Shown here: positions 24,692 through 34,662 of the stretch, in pieces
How positions within the stretch are numbered: the first letter of the stretch is position 1
Layout of the letters: each line of letters starts with the position of its first letter
NCBI RefSeq assembly: GCF_004364335.1
Contig: NZ_SOCR01000003.1
Coordinates: 248,001 to 312,000 of the forward strand
DNA length: 64,000 nt
Reading direction: 5' to 3'
DNA from: Pseudomonas graminis
Lineage (GTDB): Bacteria; Pseudomonadota; Gammaproteobacteria; Pseudomonadales; Pseudomonadaceae
The notes under the pieces: generated by a model
Seen by the model: only the letters and a program-made list of their open reading frames with translations
Database searches by the model: none
What the model was told of the DNA's origin: nothing
Translations under genes and position numbers: made by a program

Positions 24692-25636
24692 GTGAAACGC
24701 ATCCATGTGGCCGCGGCGGTTATCCGTGGCACCGACGGCAAGATCCTCATCGCCCGACGCGCCGACAAACAGCATCAGGGCGGCTTGTGGGAGTTTCCCG
24801 GCGGCAAGGTCGAGGCCGATGAGTCGGTCCAAGCCGCGCTGTCCCGCGAGCTGCATGAAGAGCTCGGCATCGTCGTCACGGCGGCGCGTCCGCTGATCCA
24901 GATCAAGCACGACTACCCGGACAAACAGGTGTTGCTGGACGTCTGGGAAGTCTCGTCGTTTACCGGCGAGCCCCACGGTGCTGAAGGGCAACCGCTGGCC
25001 TGGGTGTCCCAGCGTGAACTGGCCGAGTACGAGTTTCCGGCAGCGAACAGGCCGATTGTGGCTGCGGCGCGTTTGCCAGGTGAATACCTGGTCACCCCGG
25101 ACGATCTGGAAACGCCGGAGCTGCTGTGCGGCATACGCACCGCGGTGGCTGGCGGCATAAAGCTGGTTCAGCTGCGTGCGCCGAACATGTACGACCCGAA
25201 ATACCGTGACGTGGCGGTTGACGCGGTCGGACTGTGCGCAGGCAAGGCGCAGTTGATGCTCAAAGGGCCGCGCGAATGGCTGGGTGACTTTCCGGCGGCG
25301 GGCTGGCACCTGACCAGCGAACAGCTGCGCAAATACGCCAGCAAAGGTCGGCCGTTTCCTGAAGACCGCTGGCTGGCGGCTTCATGTCATGACGCCGAAG
25401 AGTTGAGTCTGGCCGAGCAGATGGGCGTGGATTTCGTCACCCTCTCGCCCGTGCTGCCGACGCAAAGCCATCCTGATGCGCAGCCGCTGGGCTGGGAGAA
25501 GGCCCGCGAATTGATCGAAGGCTTCAGCAAGCCGGTTTATCTGCTGGGCGGGGTAGGGCCGACGGATCGTCAGCAAGCGTGGGAATGTGGCGCCCAAGGT
25601 GTGGCGGGGATCAGAGCGTTTTGGCCGCAGGGCTGA
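24692..25636 (+). CDS. Nudix hydrolase fused to thiamine-phosphate-synthase-like (TenI/ThiE) domain
   Basis: The N-terminal half is a MutT-type Nudix domain: residues 38-60 fit GX5EX7REUXEEXGU exactly (G38, E44, R52, E53, E56, E57, G59). The C-terminal half, about residues 130-314, resembles the TIM-barrel of ThiE/TenI (QLRAPNMYD, DFVTLSPVLPTQSHPD, PVYLLGGVGP). Such fusions are annotated MutT-like 8-oxo-dGTP diphosphatases in pseudomonads. The start is GTG 24692, because GGAGGA at 24677-24682 is 9 bases away; an in-frame TTG at 24686 is too close to it. Confidence 0.88.
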   Translation: MKRIHVAAAVIRGTDGKILIARRADKQHQGGLWEFPGGKVEADESVQAALSRELHEELGIVVTAARPLIQIKHDYPDKQVLLDVWEVSSFTGEPHGAEGQPLAWVSQRELAEYEFPAANRPIVAAARLPGEYLVTPDDLETPELLCGIRTAVAGGIKLVQLRAPNMYDPKYRDVAVDAVGLCAGKAQLMLKGPREWLGDFPAAGWHLTSEQLRKYASKGRPFPEDRWLAASCHDAEELSLAEQMGVDFVTLSPVLPTQSHPDAQPLGWEKARELIEGFSKPVYLLGGVGPTDRQQAWECGAQGVAGIRAFWPQG

Positions 25637-25649
25637 AGAGGATCACATG

Positions 25650-25675
25650 GTAGGAGCGCGCCTGCCCGCGATTGC
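25650..25675 (+). repeat. Single REP sequence
   Basis: GTAGGAGCGCGCCTGCCCGC plus six bases, a subfamily of pseudomonad REP different from the GTAGGAGCCGGC type. It lies 13 bp after the Nudix stop with no inverted partner nearby. A second copy is at 59644. Confidence 0.7.
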
Positions 25676-25719
25676 AAGTCTCAGCGCTCCCCCAGGATCA
25701 AGGTGATGCCGAAACCCCT

Positions 25720-25822
25720 GTAGGAGCCGGCTTGCTGGCGAACCCAGCGTGTCAGGCGCCATCGATCTTTCTGACCGGACGGGTTCGCCAGCAAGGTGGA
25801 GCGCCACCCCGGCGGCTCCTAC
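25720..25822. repeat. REP doublet with damaged right arm
   Basis: The left arm GTAGGAGCCGGCTTGCTGGC is standard. The right arm begins TTCGCCAGCAAG as expected but then reads GTGGAGCGCCACCCCGG before GGCTCCTAC, so the doublet is 103 bp instead of the 87 bp seen elsewhere. It lies between the convergent Nudix gene and the cobalamin adenosyltransferase gene; the rest of this 238-bp gap shows no gene. Confidence 0.8.
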
Positions 25823-25874
25823 AGAAGCGGTGTCCGTCTTCAGTAGTGAATCCGACAGGCACCGTTCTGTGTGA

Positions 25875-26453
25875 TCACTGCGGCTTCTTCGCAGGCTCCC
25901 ACAATATCTCCGCTACCCCCTCACGCCGGGCAATGATCCGTGCCGCGACAAACAGCAGATCCGACAGCCGATTGATGTACGCCAGCCCGAACCCGGCCAG
26001 TGGCTCGACCGCGTTCAGGTGCTGACAGCGTCGCTCCGCTGTACGCGCCAGACTCCGGCAAACGTGGGCCTGAGCGATCAGCGTCGAGCCGCCCGGCAAG
26101 ATGAAGTTCTCCAGTGGCCCCAGCTCTTCATTCCAATGATCGATCGCCGTTTCCAGACGCTCGATCTCCGCTGCATTCAGCGCCTGATATTCCGGCATCG
26201 CCAGCTCGCCGCCCAGGTCGAACAACCGATGCTGACACGGCGCCAATACGTCGATGACTTCCTGCAACGCCGGATGAGTCGCGACTGCCGCCGTCAGGCC
26301 GGCCAGCAACACGCCGACCTGACTGTTCAGCGAGTCAACTTCCCCGATGGCCTCGACCCGCGGATGATCCTTCGGCACCCGACGGCCGTCGCCCAGACCC
26401 GTTTCGCCGGTGTCACCCGTGCGCGTGTAAATTTTCGACAAGCGAAATCCCAT
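25875..26453 (-). CDS. Cob(I)alamin adenosyltransferase, PduO type
   Basis: Transfers the adenosyl group of ATP to cob(I)alamin. The 192-aa protein starts MGFRLSKIYTRTGDTGETGL, the PduO ATP-binding segment, followed by EAIGEVDSLNSQVG; FILPGGS and HVCRSLARTAERR complete the active site. I use ATG 26453; a nine-codon extension from 26480 is less likely. It sits 4 bp after the sensor kinase gene on the same strand, so the two are probably cotranscribed. No functional link between them is evident. Confidence 0.9.
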   Translation of the reverse strand: MGFRLSKIYTRTGDTGETGLGDGRRVPKDHPRVEAIGEVDSLNSQVGVLLAGLTAAVATHPALQEVIDVLAPCQHRLFDLGGELAMPEYQALNAAEIERLETAIDHWNEELGPLENFILPGGSTLIAQAHVCRSLARTAERRCQHLNAVEPLAGFGLAYINRLSDLLFVAARIIARREGVAEILWEPAKKPQ

Positions 26454-26457
26454 GGCT

Positions 26458-28506
26458 CTACTCCCGGTCGTTCTGACCAATGACCTGTGGTGCAGGCATA
26501 TCTATCGAATTGTCCACCAGCGGCAGACGCAAAGTGAAACAGGTGCCCTGGCCGAGGGTGGAATGCACTTCCATCTGGCCTTTGTGGTTGTTGGTGATGA
26601 TGAAATACGACACCGACAACCCGAGGCCCGTGCCCTGGCCGATTTCCTTGGTGGTGAAGAACGGCTCGAAGGTGCGCTTGCGCACGCTTTCCGGCATGCC
26701 GATGCCGTTGTCCTCGACCTGGATTTCCGCCCACGGCGGGTTCAGCCGCGTGCGCAAAATGATGCGCCCCGGCTCGCCGGGATTTTCGCGCTGGTGAATG
26801 GCCTGAGCGGCATTCTTCAGCAGGTTGAGCAGCACTTGTTCCAGTTCGTTGGCCGTCGCCGGCACCGGGCCCAGGCCAGGATCGAACTGGCGAATGATGT
26901 TCTGGCCCTTGAAGTCAAAACCGATGGTCAGGTCAAAGTCGTTGCTGGCGATTTCCACGGCCTGATCAATCAGTGCCGGCAGATCACAAGGCGCCAACTG
27001 GCGGTTGCTGCGTCGGCTAAAGCTGAGCATATGGCTGACGATCTTCGCCGCCCGCGCCCCTGCCGACTGAATGCCATCAAGCAACTGCGGCACTTCGCGC
27101 GCGATCAGGTATTGATTGACCGCCGCCAGTTCGGTGCCTTCCTGCTCGGCCTGCGCCAGATTCTTCGGCAAATCGGGCGACAGCCGACGGCGAATGTTCT
27201 GCACGTTGTGCATGATCGCACCGAGGGGGTTGTTGATCTCGTGGGCCATGCCGGCGGCAAGTCCGCCCACCGAGAGCATTTTCTCCGACTGAACCATCAT
27301 TTCCTCCAGCGACAGGCGCTGGGTGATGTCATCGATGCGGATCACCGCGCCACGGCCGGCATCGCCGGTAAGGGGGTAGAAGGTGAGGGCGTAATGGCGC
27401 GACTCTTCGCCCTTGACCCAGGTCACGCGCTCGATCTTGGTGACGGTGTGACGCTCGACGGTCTGCTTGATCTGCGGCAAAAACGCCCGCATCGGCGGGA
27501 ACGCCGAGTAGATGGGCTGGTTGAGCGCTTCGTCCAGTGGAGTGCCGGACAGGGCGCCGGCCTCCTGATTCCACTGGGTGACGTACAGCTGCTCGTCCAG
27601 TGCGATCAGCGCCGACGGCATGGAGTCGATGATGCTGTTGAGGTAGTTCTGAAACCCCGTGAGCTTCTTCTCGATCTTGCTGCGCACCTGAACTTCAAGC
27701 TCCAGCTTGCGGTTGGTGTGGCGGGTTTCTTCCGCCAGACCCTGCGCCTGATCGTAGGCTTCCTGGGAGTCGTCGCGGGCGCGTCTGAGCTGCTGCTCAC
27801 GGGCTTCCATGCGCGAGAGCATGGTGTTGAACGCCTCGGCCAGCGAGCCGATTTCGTCCTTGTTACCGGGCGTCGCCCGCAGCGCGTAGTTCTCCTCGCG
27901 GGTGACCCGCCGCGACAGGTCTTCAAGCTGATAGATCGGCTCGGTGATAAAGCGCCGAATCTGCCGGGCAACGCCGGCCCAGAGCAGGATGCTGAATATC
28001 AGGATGCCGATGCTGGCGGTCAGCGTGCCGGTGTAGAACGCGGTCGGCAATTCGCTGCTGGCGACCAGCAACAGATGCCCCTGGGCTTGCCCGGCTTTGG
28101 GAATGGGGATGACCTGAGTGTTGCGAAACTCGGTAATGCGCCAGCTCTCCAGATCCCGATAGTGGTCAGGCATGCGCAGTTTGTCACCTTGCTGCATCTG
28201 CGCCAGACGTGTACCGCTGCTGTCGTAGACCGCCGCCGCGCGCAACGGGCCGTAGTTTTTCAGTTCCTTGAGCAGCGCCTGGGCGTTGTAGGTCGAGGAC
28301 AGGGCTTGCTCGGACAACCCGGGATTGCTGATCAGCCGACCGATCGTTTGCAATGCCTGGGGCGCCATCGCTTCCTGGGAAATGTAATAGGCGGCGCTGA
28401 TGAAGGTCAGGTTGGCGACCACCAGCACGGTGGTCAGCAACACCAGCAAGGCGGCCAGAAGCTTTTGACCAACCGGGAGGTTTTCGAGGCGCTGGCGCAA
28501 TGGCAT
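26458..28506 (-). CDS. Membrane sensor histidine kinase (HAMP-PAS-HisKA-HATPase)
   Basis: A 682-aa protein from ATG 28506 (an upstream extension to 28647 is rejected). Order: transmembrane helix about 16-40; periplasmic domain to 160; second helix 161-182; HAMP 183-237; coiled coil; PAS about 287-395; His box AAGMAHEINNPLGA with His422; N box NLLKNAAQAI; G2 box GTGLGLS. The HEINNPL form is typical of HPK4/NtrB-like kinases. There is no receiver domain and no response regulator gene adjacent, so it is an orphan here. Signal unknown. Confidence 0.9.
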   Translation of the reverse strand: MPLRQRLENLPVGQKLLAALLVLLTTVLVVANLTFISAAYYISQEAMAPQALQTIGRLISNPGLSEQALSSTYNAQALLKELKNYGPLRAAAVYDSSGTRLAQMQQGDKLRMPDHYRDLESWRITEFRNTQVIPIPKAGQAQGHLLLVASSELPTAFYTGTLTASIGILIFSILLWAGVARQIRRFITEPIYQLEDLSRRVTREENYALRATPGNKDEIGSLAEAFNTMLSRMEAREQQLRRARDDSQEAYDQAQGLAEETRHTNRKLELEVQVRSKIEKKLTGFQNYLNSIIDSMPSALIALDEQLYVTQWNQEAGALSGTPLDEALNQPIYSAFPPMRAFLPQIKQTVERHTVTKIERVTWVKGEESRHYALTFYPLTGDAGRGAVIRIDDITQRLSLEEMMVQSEKMLSVGGLAAGMAHEINNPLGAIMHNVQNIRRRLSPDLPKNLAQAEQEGTELAAVNQYLIAREVPQLLDGIQSAGARAAKIVSHMLSFSRRSNRQLAPCDLPALIDQAVEIASNDFDLTIGFDFKGQNIIRQFDPGLGPVPATANELEQVLLNLLKNAAQAIHQRENPGEPGRIILRTRLNPPWAEIQVEDNGIGMPESVRKRTFEPFFTTKEIGQGTGLGLSVSYFIITNNHKGQMEVHSTLGQGTCFTLRLPLVDNSIDMPAPQVIGQNDRE

Positions 28507-28568
28507 GGGGCAGGTCACCGGAATGAGGAGCGGGCAGGTTAGCGCTGTTCCGCCCCTGAGCAAACCCG

Positions 28569-29552
<984 letters not shown>

Positions 29553-29578
29553 TCACATGAACGTGGGAAAAGTCTCGT

Positions 29579-29584
29579 TATAAT
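29579..29584 (+). promoter_or_regulatory. Candidate -10 box of yajQ
   Basis: A consensus TATAAT lies at 29579-29584, about 78 bp before the yajQ ATG, in the divergent panE/yajQ gap. The matching -35 (about 29556-29561) is poor, so this may need an activator. Confidence 0.45.
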
Positions 29585-29661
29585 GACCGGGCTTTCATAC
29601 CGTCAAGTCAGGCGTGCTCCATCCACATGTTGAGCCGCGCCGTATCAATTGGAGAATCTAC

Positions 29662-30147
29662 ATGCCCTCGTTCGACGTAGTGTCCGAACTGGATAAACAC
29701 GAAGTCACGAATGCCGTCGACAACGCCATCAAAGAGCTGGACCGCCGCTACGACCTCAAAGGCAAGGGCAGCTTCGAGTTCACGGAAAAAGACCTGCTGA
29801 TCAAGATGACCGCTGAAGAAGGTTTTCAGCTGGAAGCGATGATCGAGATCCTCAAACTGGCCCTGGTCAAGCGCAAGATCGATGTGCAGTGCCTGGAACT
29901 GAAAGATCCCTTCGCGTCCGGCAAGGTCATGAAGCAGGAAGCCACCCTCAAGGAAGGCATCGACAAGGAGTTGGCGAAGAGGATCGTCGCTCACATCAAA
30001 GAGGCCAAGCTCAAGGTTCAGGCCGCGATTCAAGGCGAGCAAGTGCGCGTTACCGGCAAGAAGCGTGATGACTTGCAAGAAGCAATCGCCGCCCTGCGTG
30101 GTCATGAATTCGGCATGCCGCTGCAATTCAACAACTTCCGCGACTGA
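29662..30147 (+). CDS. YajQ family nucleotide-binding protein
   Basis: A 161-aa protein that matches YajQ (UPF0234) end to end, from [20 protein letters not shown] to [12 protein letters not shown]. The family has two ferredoxin-like folds. Members bind cyclic di-GMP or tRNA/GTP in other bacteria, and cyclic di-GMP binding has been reported in Xanthomonas and Pseudomonas. ATG 29662 has GGAG at 29651-29654. The bifA gene for cyclic-di-GMP turnover lies 25 kb away. Confidence 0.94.
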   Translation: MPSFDVVSELDKHEVTNAVDNAIKELDRRYDLKGKGSFEFTEKDLLIKMTAEEGFQLEAMIEILKLALVKRKIDVQCLELKDPFASGKVMKQEATLKEGIDKELAKRIVAHIKEAKLKVQAAIQGEQVRVTGKKRDDLQEAIAALRGHEFGMPLQFNNFRD

Positions 30148-30181
30148 TTCCCCCCGCGATTTGCCCTGCGATTTCATGTTG

Positions 30182-30208
30182 GCACAGGAACCCGAGGGGT
30201 TCCTGTGC
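30182..30208 (+). other. Strong hairpin without T tract after yajQ
   Basis: A perfect 12-bp stem, GCACAGGAACCC (30182-30193) with GGGTTCCTGTGC (30197-30208), and a 3-nt loop. No T run follows, so it is not a standard Rho-independent terminator on the plus strand, though it may stabilise the yajQ 3' end. Confidence 0.7.
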
Positions 30209-30293
30209 GTCCGAATGCAGGTCTCGCTGAAATAACGGGCCCACTCGGCACCGTTGCTTCAGCCTTCCATGTCGCGACCCCGAGGAGAAATAG

Positions 30294-31148
30294 ATGGACT
30301 TGGATTTAAACGGCCAGGTAGACCATCTGGTGAAAGCGTCTCAGGCCTGGATCCCGATGGTCATGCAATACGGCAGCAAGGTGCTGCTGGCAGTGGTCGT
30401 CCTGCTGGTCGGCTGGTGGCTGATCAATAGACTGACTTCCCGCGTGGGAGCGCTGTTGGCGCTGCGTCACGTCGACCTGGCGTTGCAGGGCTTCATCAGC
30501 AGCATCACCAACATCATTCTGAAGATCCTGCTGATCGTCAGCGTTGCCTCGATGATCGGGGTTGAAACCACCTCATTCGTCGCTGCGATCGGTGCGGCGG
30601 GTCTGGCCATCGGCCTGGCCTTGCAGGGCAGCCTGGCGAACTTCGCTGGCGGCGTGTTGATTCTGCTGTTCCGTCCGTTTCGCATTGGCGACTGGATTGA
30701 AGCGCAGGGTGTATCTGGCACCGTGGACGGGATTCAGATCTTCCACACCGTGTTGCGCACCGGTGACAACAAGACGGTGATCCTGCCCAACGGCAACCTG
30801 TCCAACGGCATTATCACCAACACCAACCGCCAGCCGACGCGCAAGATCACCTTTGACGTGGGCATCGACTACGACGCTGACCTCAAGCAGGCGCTGCAAG
30901 TGTTGATGGACATGGCGGATGATCCGCGCATCTTGCAGGACCCGGCGCCACAGGCGGTGGTCGCGGCACTGGGCGACAGCTCGATTACCGTGTCCCTGCG
31001 TGTGTGGACCAAAACCGGTGATTTCGGTGACGTGTCGAACCGCTTCAACGCGGAAATCCGCGACCGCCTGCGCGCGGCCAACATCGACATCCCGTTCCCG
31101 CAACGGGTGATTCGTGTGGTGCAGGACGAGCAGCCCGCAAAGGCGTAA
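30294..31148 (+). CDS. Small-conductance mechanosensitive channel, MscS family
   Basis: A 284-aa inner membrane protein with three hydrophobic segments in the first 130 residues. The pore-lining third helix GLAIGLALQGSLANFAGG, rich in Gly/Ala, and the FRPFRIGDWIEAQG loop into the cytosolic beta domain are MscS hallmarks. The short N-terminus matches MscS itself rather than the larger MscK/MscM types. GGAGAAA precedes ATG 30294. A terminator follows the stop. Confidence 0.93.
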   Translation: MDLDLNGQVDHLVKASQAWIPMVMQYGSKVLLAVVVLLVGWWLINRLTSRVGALLALRHVDLALQGFISSITNIILKILLIVSVASMIGVETTSFVAAIGAAGLAIGLALQGSLANFAGGVLILLFRPFRIGDWIEAQGVSGTVDGIQIFHTVLRTGDNKTVILPNGNLSNGIITNTNRQPTRKITFDVGIDYDADLKQALQVLMDMADDPRILQDPAPQAVVAALGDSSITVSLRVWTKTGDFGDVSNRFNAEIRDRLRAANIDIPFPQRVIRVVQDEQPAKA

Positions 31149-31164
31149 CGCTCGATCGCAGAAA

Positions 31165-31204
31165 ACAAAAAGCCCCGACTCGTGAGAGTGCGGGGCTTTT
31201 TGTT
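31165..31204 (+). terminator. Bidirectional-type terminator after the MscS gene
   Basis: ACAAAAAGCCCCG (31165-31177) pairs with CGGGGCTTTTTGT (31191-31203), with an inner ACTC/GAGT pair. The arms supply a T run on the plus strand and an A run that would act as a T run on the minus strand. Confidence 0.9.
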
Positions 31205-31272
31205 GAGTGGGTCCGCCATGTTTTGCAGGGCCAAGTGTCGCCATCTGATTGATCGGGTCTCGAATGGCTTTG

Positions 31273-31359
31273 TGGGAGCCGGCTTGCTGGCGAACCGGGT
31301 ATGTCCCTCACCATTGCGGGTACCTGACCTACCGCGTTCGCCAGCAAGCCGGCTCCTAC
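31273..31359. repeat. REP doublet, 87 bp
   Basis: GTGGGAGCCGGCTTGCTGGC starts the left arm; the right arm is TTCGCCAGCAAGCC then GGCTCCTAC. Exactly 87 bp. It lies between convergent mscS and ampG genes, 21 bp from the ampG stop. Confidence 0.9.
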
Positions 31360-31380
31360 AGAATGAGGTTCGCCAGCGCC

Positions 31381-32946
31381 TTATAGAATTGAATCCGCAG
31401 GCTTGGCAGGTTCTTCGCTTTCTTCCGCTTCTTCCCGCGCCTCCCGGCGTGCTTCCTGCGCCCAGTGCAGGGCGATCATGAACAGCGTCGGCACGCCCAT
31501 CAGCGCGGTTGCCAGGAAGAAGTTGTGATACCCCAGCTTTTCCACCATGACCCCGGAATAACCCCCGATCAGACGCGGCAACAGCAGCATGATCGAGCTG
31601 AGCAGCGCGTATTGAGTGGCCGAAAACTTGAGGTTGGTCAGGCTCGACAGGTACGCCACGAACGCCGATGTCGCGAGGCCCGAGCTGAAGTTGTCCAGCG
31701 AGATCGTGACGATCAGCATTTTCAGGTTCGGGCCCATGTCGGCCAGCATCAGGAACAGCAGGTTGGTGGCCGCCGACGTGATGCCGCCGATGAACAGGAT
31801 CGGCAGAATGCCGAAACGCACGATCGCCAGGCCGCCAAACGCCGCGCCGGCCAGCGTCATCACCAGGCCGAAGATCTTGCTGACGCTGGCAATCTGATCC
31901 TTGGTGAAACCCTGGTCGATGTAGAACACGTTCGCCATCACGCCCATGACCGTGTCGGACATCCGATACGTCGCAATCAGGCCCAACAGCAGAAAGGCCT
32001 GCCAGCGATAACGCAGGATGAAGTCGTTGATCGGCGTCAGCACCGGCGCCAGACCGCGGCGGCCCATGGACGACAGGCAGGCCACGGTGAGCAGTGTGTA
32101 GAGAATCGCGCGCAGGAAAGCGCGGTCTTCCATCAGCAGGTCTTTCCAGGTCGTCCCCTGAAACAGCACGCTGGCGAAATCGGTGTTGTACAGCTGGGTG
32201 AACATGGCCGGCACCGAGACCAGCAGAATGATCAGCACGAACACCGAGGCCAGTTGATGGGCGAAGCCGTAGCGTACGGCTGACAGCTGGGTACGGATCG
32301 GCACGGACGGCTCACGCATGATCAGGCTGGTGATCAGCGCCGGCACCATGAGCAGGCCGAACAGCACGTACGTGCCGGCCCAGGCCGAGTGTTTGTAGGC
32401 GAAGCCGGTCGAACCGAAGCCTTCGGCGAAGTACAACGCGCCGGCAGTGGCGAGGAGGGCGGCGACGCGATAGCCGGCCATGTAGCTGGCGGCGAGGGTC
32501 GCTTGCTGGCTGTCGCTGGCGATTTCCAGGCGGTAAGCGTCGATGGCGATGTCTTGGGTCGCGGATGAAAACGCGACCAGCACCGCAATCGCAATCAACC
32601 ACGACAGATGCTGCTGCGGATCACAGAACCCCATGCCGATCAGGCCCAGGGTCACCAGCGATTGCGAAAGCACCAGCCATGAGCGACGTCGGCCGAGCCG
32701 GCCCAACAACGGCAGGCTCCATTGATCGAGCAGCGGCGACCAGACCCACTTAAAGGCATAGGCCAGACCGATCAGGCTGGCGTAGCCAATGGTTTCACGC
32801 GCGACGCCGGCTTCACGCAGCCAGACTGAAAGCGTTGAGAACACCAACATGTAGGGCATGCCCGCGGCAAAGCCGAGCAACAGGAGCACAAACGTGGAGG
32901 GGCTGGCATATGCGGCGAGCGCGGCGCGCCAGGTTTTGCGGGGCAT
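31381..32946 (-). CDS. ampG: AmpG, muropeptide permease
   Basis: Inner membrane MFS transporter that imports GlcNAc-anhydroMurNAc-peptides for cell wall recycling and so controls AmpR/AmpC beta-lactamase induction. The 521-aa protein has about 12-14 hydrophobic helices and the AmpG N-terminal signatures LLLGFAAGMPYMLVFSTLSV, KWVWSPLLDQ and RRRSWLVLSQ. The C-terminal tail is acidic (EEAEESEEPAKP). ATG at 32946. It is on its own between a repeat and the alkyltransferase-like gene. Confidence 0.93.
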   Translation of the reverse strand: MPRKTWRAALAAYASPSTFVLLLLGFAAGMPYMLVFSTLSVWLREAGVARETIGYASLIGLAYAFKWVWSPLLDQWSLPLLGRLGRRRSWLVLSQSLVTLGLIGMGFCDPQQHLSWLIAIAVLVAFSSATQDIAIDAYRLEIASDSQQATLAASYMAGYRVAALLATAGALYFAEGFGSTGFAYKHSAWAGTYVLFGLLMVPALITSLIMREPSVPIRTQLSAVRYGFAHQLASVFVLIILLVSVPAMFTQLYNTDFASVLFQGTTWKDLLMEDRAFLRAILYTLLTVACLSSMGRRGLAPVLTPINDFILRYRWQAFLLLGLIATYRMSDTVMGVMANVFYIDQGFTKDQIASVSKIFGLVMTLAGAAFGGLAIVRFGILPILFIGGITSAATNLLFLMLADMGPNLKMLIVTISLDNFSSGLATSAFVAYLSSLTNLKFSATQYALLSSIMLLLPRLIGGYSGVMVEKLGYHNFFLATALMGVPTLFMIALHWAQEARREAREEAEESEEPAKPADSIL

Positions 32947-32988
32947 GGGCTGGAATCTGCCTCAGGTTACGTAAACAAAGCGCGCACT

Positions 32989-33357
32989 CTAACCGTTGTG
33001 CTCTGTCGGGCGCCAGCCATGACGCTGCATATCCACACGATTGTTACGGATGGTCACGCCCTCGGCTCGCAGACGGGCGCGTTGCTCCTCCCCGGACAGG
33101 GTTTCAGGCGCCAGGCTGATGCGCCCGCCGGCACCAATCACCCGGTGCCAGGGCAGGGTGCTGCCGTCCGGCAACTGGCTCAAGGCTCTGCCAACGAAGC
33201 GCGCCGCTCGTCCCAAACCGGCCAGCTCGGCCAGTTGCCCATAACTGACCACTTTGCCTTCCGGTACTTGATGCAACGTAAGGTATAACGCCGTGCGACG
33301 TGCCTCTGCAGGTGAGAGACCGGCAGGGTCGTCGTGCGCGGAAGATTGTTCGATCAC
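32989..33357 (-). CDS. Alkyltransferase-like (ATL) DNA repair protein
   Basis: A 122-aa protein homologous to the C-terminal domain of O6-alkylguanine-DNA alkyltransferase. The active-site PCHR of true enzymes reads PWHR here (LPWHRVIGAGG), which defines ATL proteins: they bind alkylated guanine and pass it to nucleotide excision repair but cannot remove the alkyl group. VSYGQLAELAG and RFVGRALSQLP are the helix-turn-helix part. GTG 33357 is chosen because AGGA lies 8 bases upstream; the open frame continues to 33699 but reads through the divergent gene. Confidence 0.88.
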   Translation of the reverse strand: MIEQSSAHDDPAGLSPAEARRTALYLTLHQVPEGKVVSYGQLAELAGLGRAARFVGRALSQLPDGSTLPWHRVIGAGGRISLAPETLSGEEQRARLRAEGVTIRNNRVDMQRHGWRPTEHNG

Positions 33358-33517
33358 GCTTTCGTTCCTGTAAAAGGGATGAACGGGAATTTTCGATAAG
33401 GAACTAGGGAAACTTCCTACTGTCAGTGATACCTGTGTCGGCGGTCTGCCGATTGCCCAGACGTTGTCCATCCGGATAATGCCCGATTTTCCTCGAACCA
33501 GAGCCTTGTCGTTGCTT

Positions 33518-34525
33518 ATGTTGTCCAGAACCCTGTTGTGCGTTGCTATTGCCAGTGCTTCTACCCCATTGCTCGCCGACACCGTCTGGTTGAAAAACGG
33601 TGACAAGATGACGGGGACCATCAAGTTCTTCGACGGCGGCAAGCTGCTGATCAACACCAAATATGCAGGCGACGTCCCGCTGGACTGGAAGGAAATCAAG
33701 ACGCTGGAAAGTGATCAGCACCTTCTGGTGAAGCAGGACGCCACCACCGGCGAAGTGTCCAAGTCGCTGCAGCCGGCCGAAGACGGCAAGGTCACGCTGG
33801 CCAACGGCGATGCGCCGAAGACGATTGAGCTGGCGAGCATCCAGCAGATCATCAAGCCCAAGCCTGTGGTCACCGATCTGGTCTGGAAGGGCAACGTCGA
33901 TGCTGCACTGGACTTCCAGCGCGCCGAGAACGACACCGATGATTACAACATCGCCTTCAAGACCTCCGCGACCCATGGCCAGTGGCGCCACAACGCCAAG
34001 GGCGAGTACAACCGCGAGTCCCAGGACAGCCTGACCACCACCAATAACTGGGACGCCGAATACTCGGTCGACCGGTTCTTCACGGACAAGTGGTTCTGGG
34101 ACGGTCGTATCACCTACAAGCGCGACACCATCGAAGACCTGGCCCGTCAGCGCACTGTCGGTACCGGTCCGGGCTACCAGTTCTGGGATGACGAACTGGG
34201 CGCGTTCAAGATTGGCGCGCTGCTTAACCGCACCGATTTCGAATATTCCAACGGCGAGAAGGACAACTTCTATTCCGTGTCCGGCACCTGGGACTACAAC
34301 CGCTACCTGATCGGCAAGAAAGTCGAGTTCTTCACCAACGGCGAAGTCGGCAAGCCTATCAGTGGCGTGGCTGACTACAGCCTTGAGACGGAAGTGGGCC
34401 TGCGTTACAAAGTCACCGAATGGGCGTCCCTCAATCTCAAGGCCGAGAAGGACATCATCAGCGGCTCTGACAACGGCGACCTGGACAAGACCCGCTACAC
34501 CGCCGGCTTTGGTGTTTCCTGGTAA
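33518..34525 (+). CDS. DUF481 outer membrane beta-barrel protein (YdiY-like)
   Basis: An exported protein of about 335 aa with signal peptide MLSRTLLCVAIASASTPLLA before DTVWLKNGD. The first 100 residues form repeated short strands (KNGDKMTGTIKFFDGGKLL); the rest alternates in the pattern of a DUF481 beta barrel and ends in the outer-membrane-type TAGFGVSW with a terminal Trp. ATG 33518 gives the most compact signal peptide; ATG 33479 is possible. Function not established. Confidence 0.82.
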   Translation: MLSRTLLCVAIASASTPLLADTVWLKNGDKMTGTIKFFDGGKLLINTKYAGDVPLDWKEIKTLESDQHLLVKQDATTGEVSKSLQPAEDGKVTLANGDAPKTIELASIQQIIKPKPVVTDLVWKGNVDAALDFQRAENDTDDYNIAFKTSATHGQWRHNAKGEYNRESQDSLTTTNNWDAEYSVDRFFTDKWFWDGRITYKRDTIEDLARQRTVGTGPGYQFWDDELGAFKIGALLNRTDFEYSNGEKDNFYSVSGTWDYNRYLIGKKVEFFTNGEVGKPISGVADYSLETEVGLRYKVTEWASLNLKAEKDIISGSDNGDLDKTRYTAGFGVSW

Positions 34526-34662
34526 GAGCCGTCTTATCAGCACTTGAGCGTGCGCAGATCATTCCCTGATCTGCGCACGCCGGCTGGCTTCCGTTTTAAC
34601 GCATTATCTTTTACGCGAACCCTCCGCAAAATCGTCACCCCCGCTCAATCTGGCACCTTCCG

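Noticed and set aside
31273..31359. REP doublets considered as CRISPR repeats
   Set aside because: They are inverted pairs scattered through the window, not direct repeats with regular spacers, and no cas gene is present.
33464..33517. Longer N-terminus for the DUF481 protein
   Set aside because: Extending upstream moves the signal peptide away from the N-terminus and no good ribosome site precedes ATG 33479 or the first codon at 33464.
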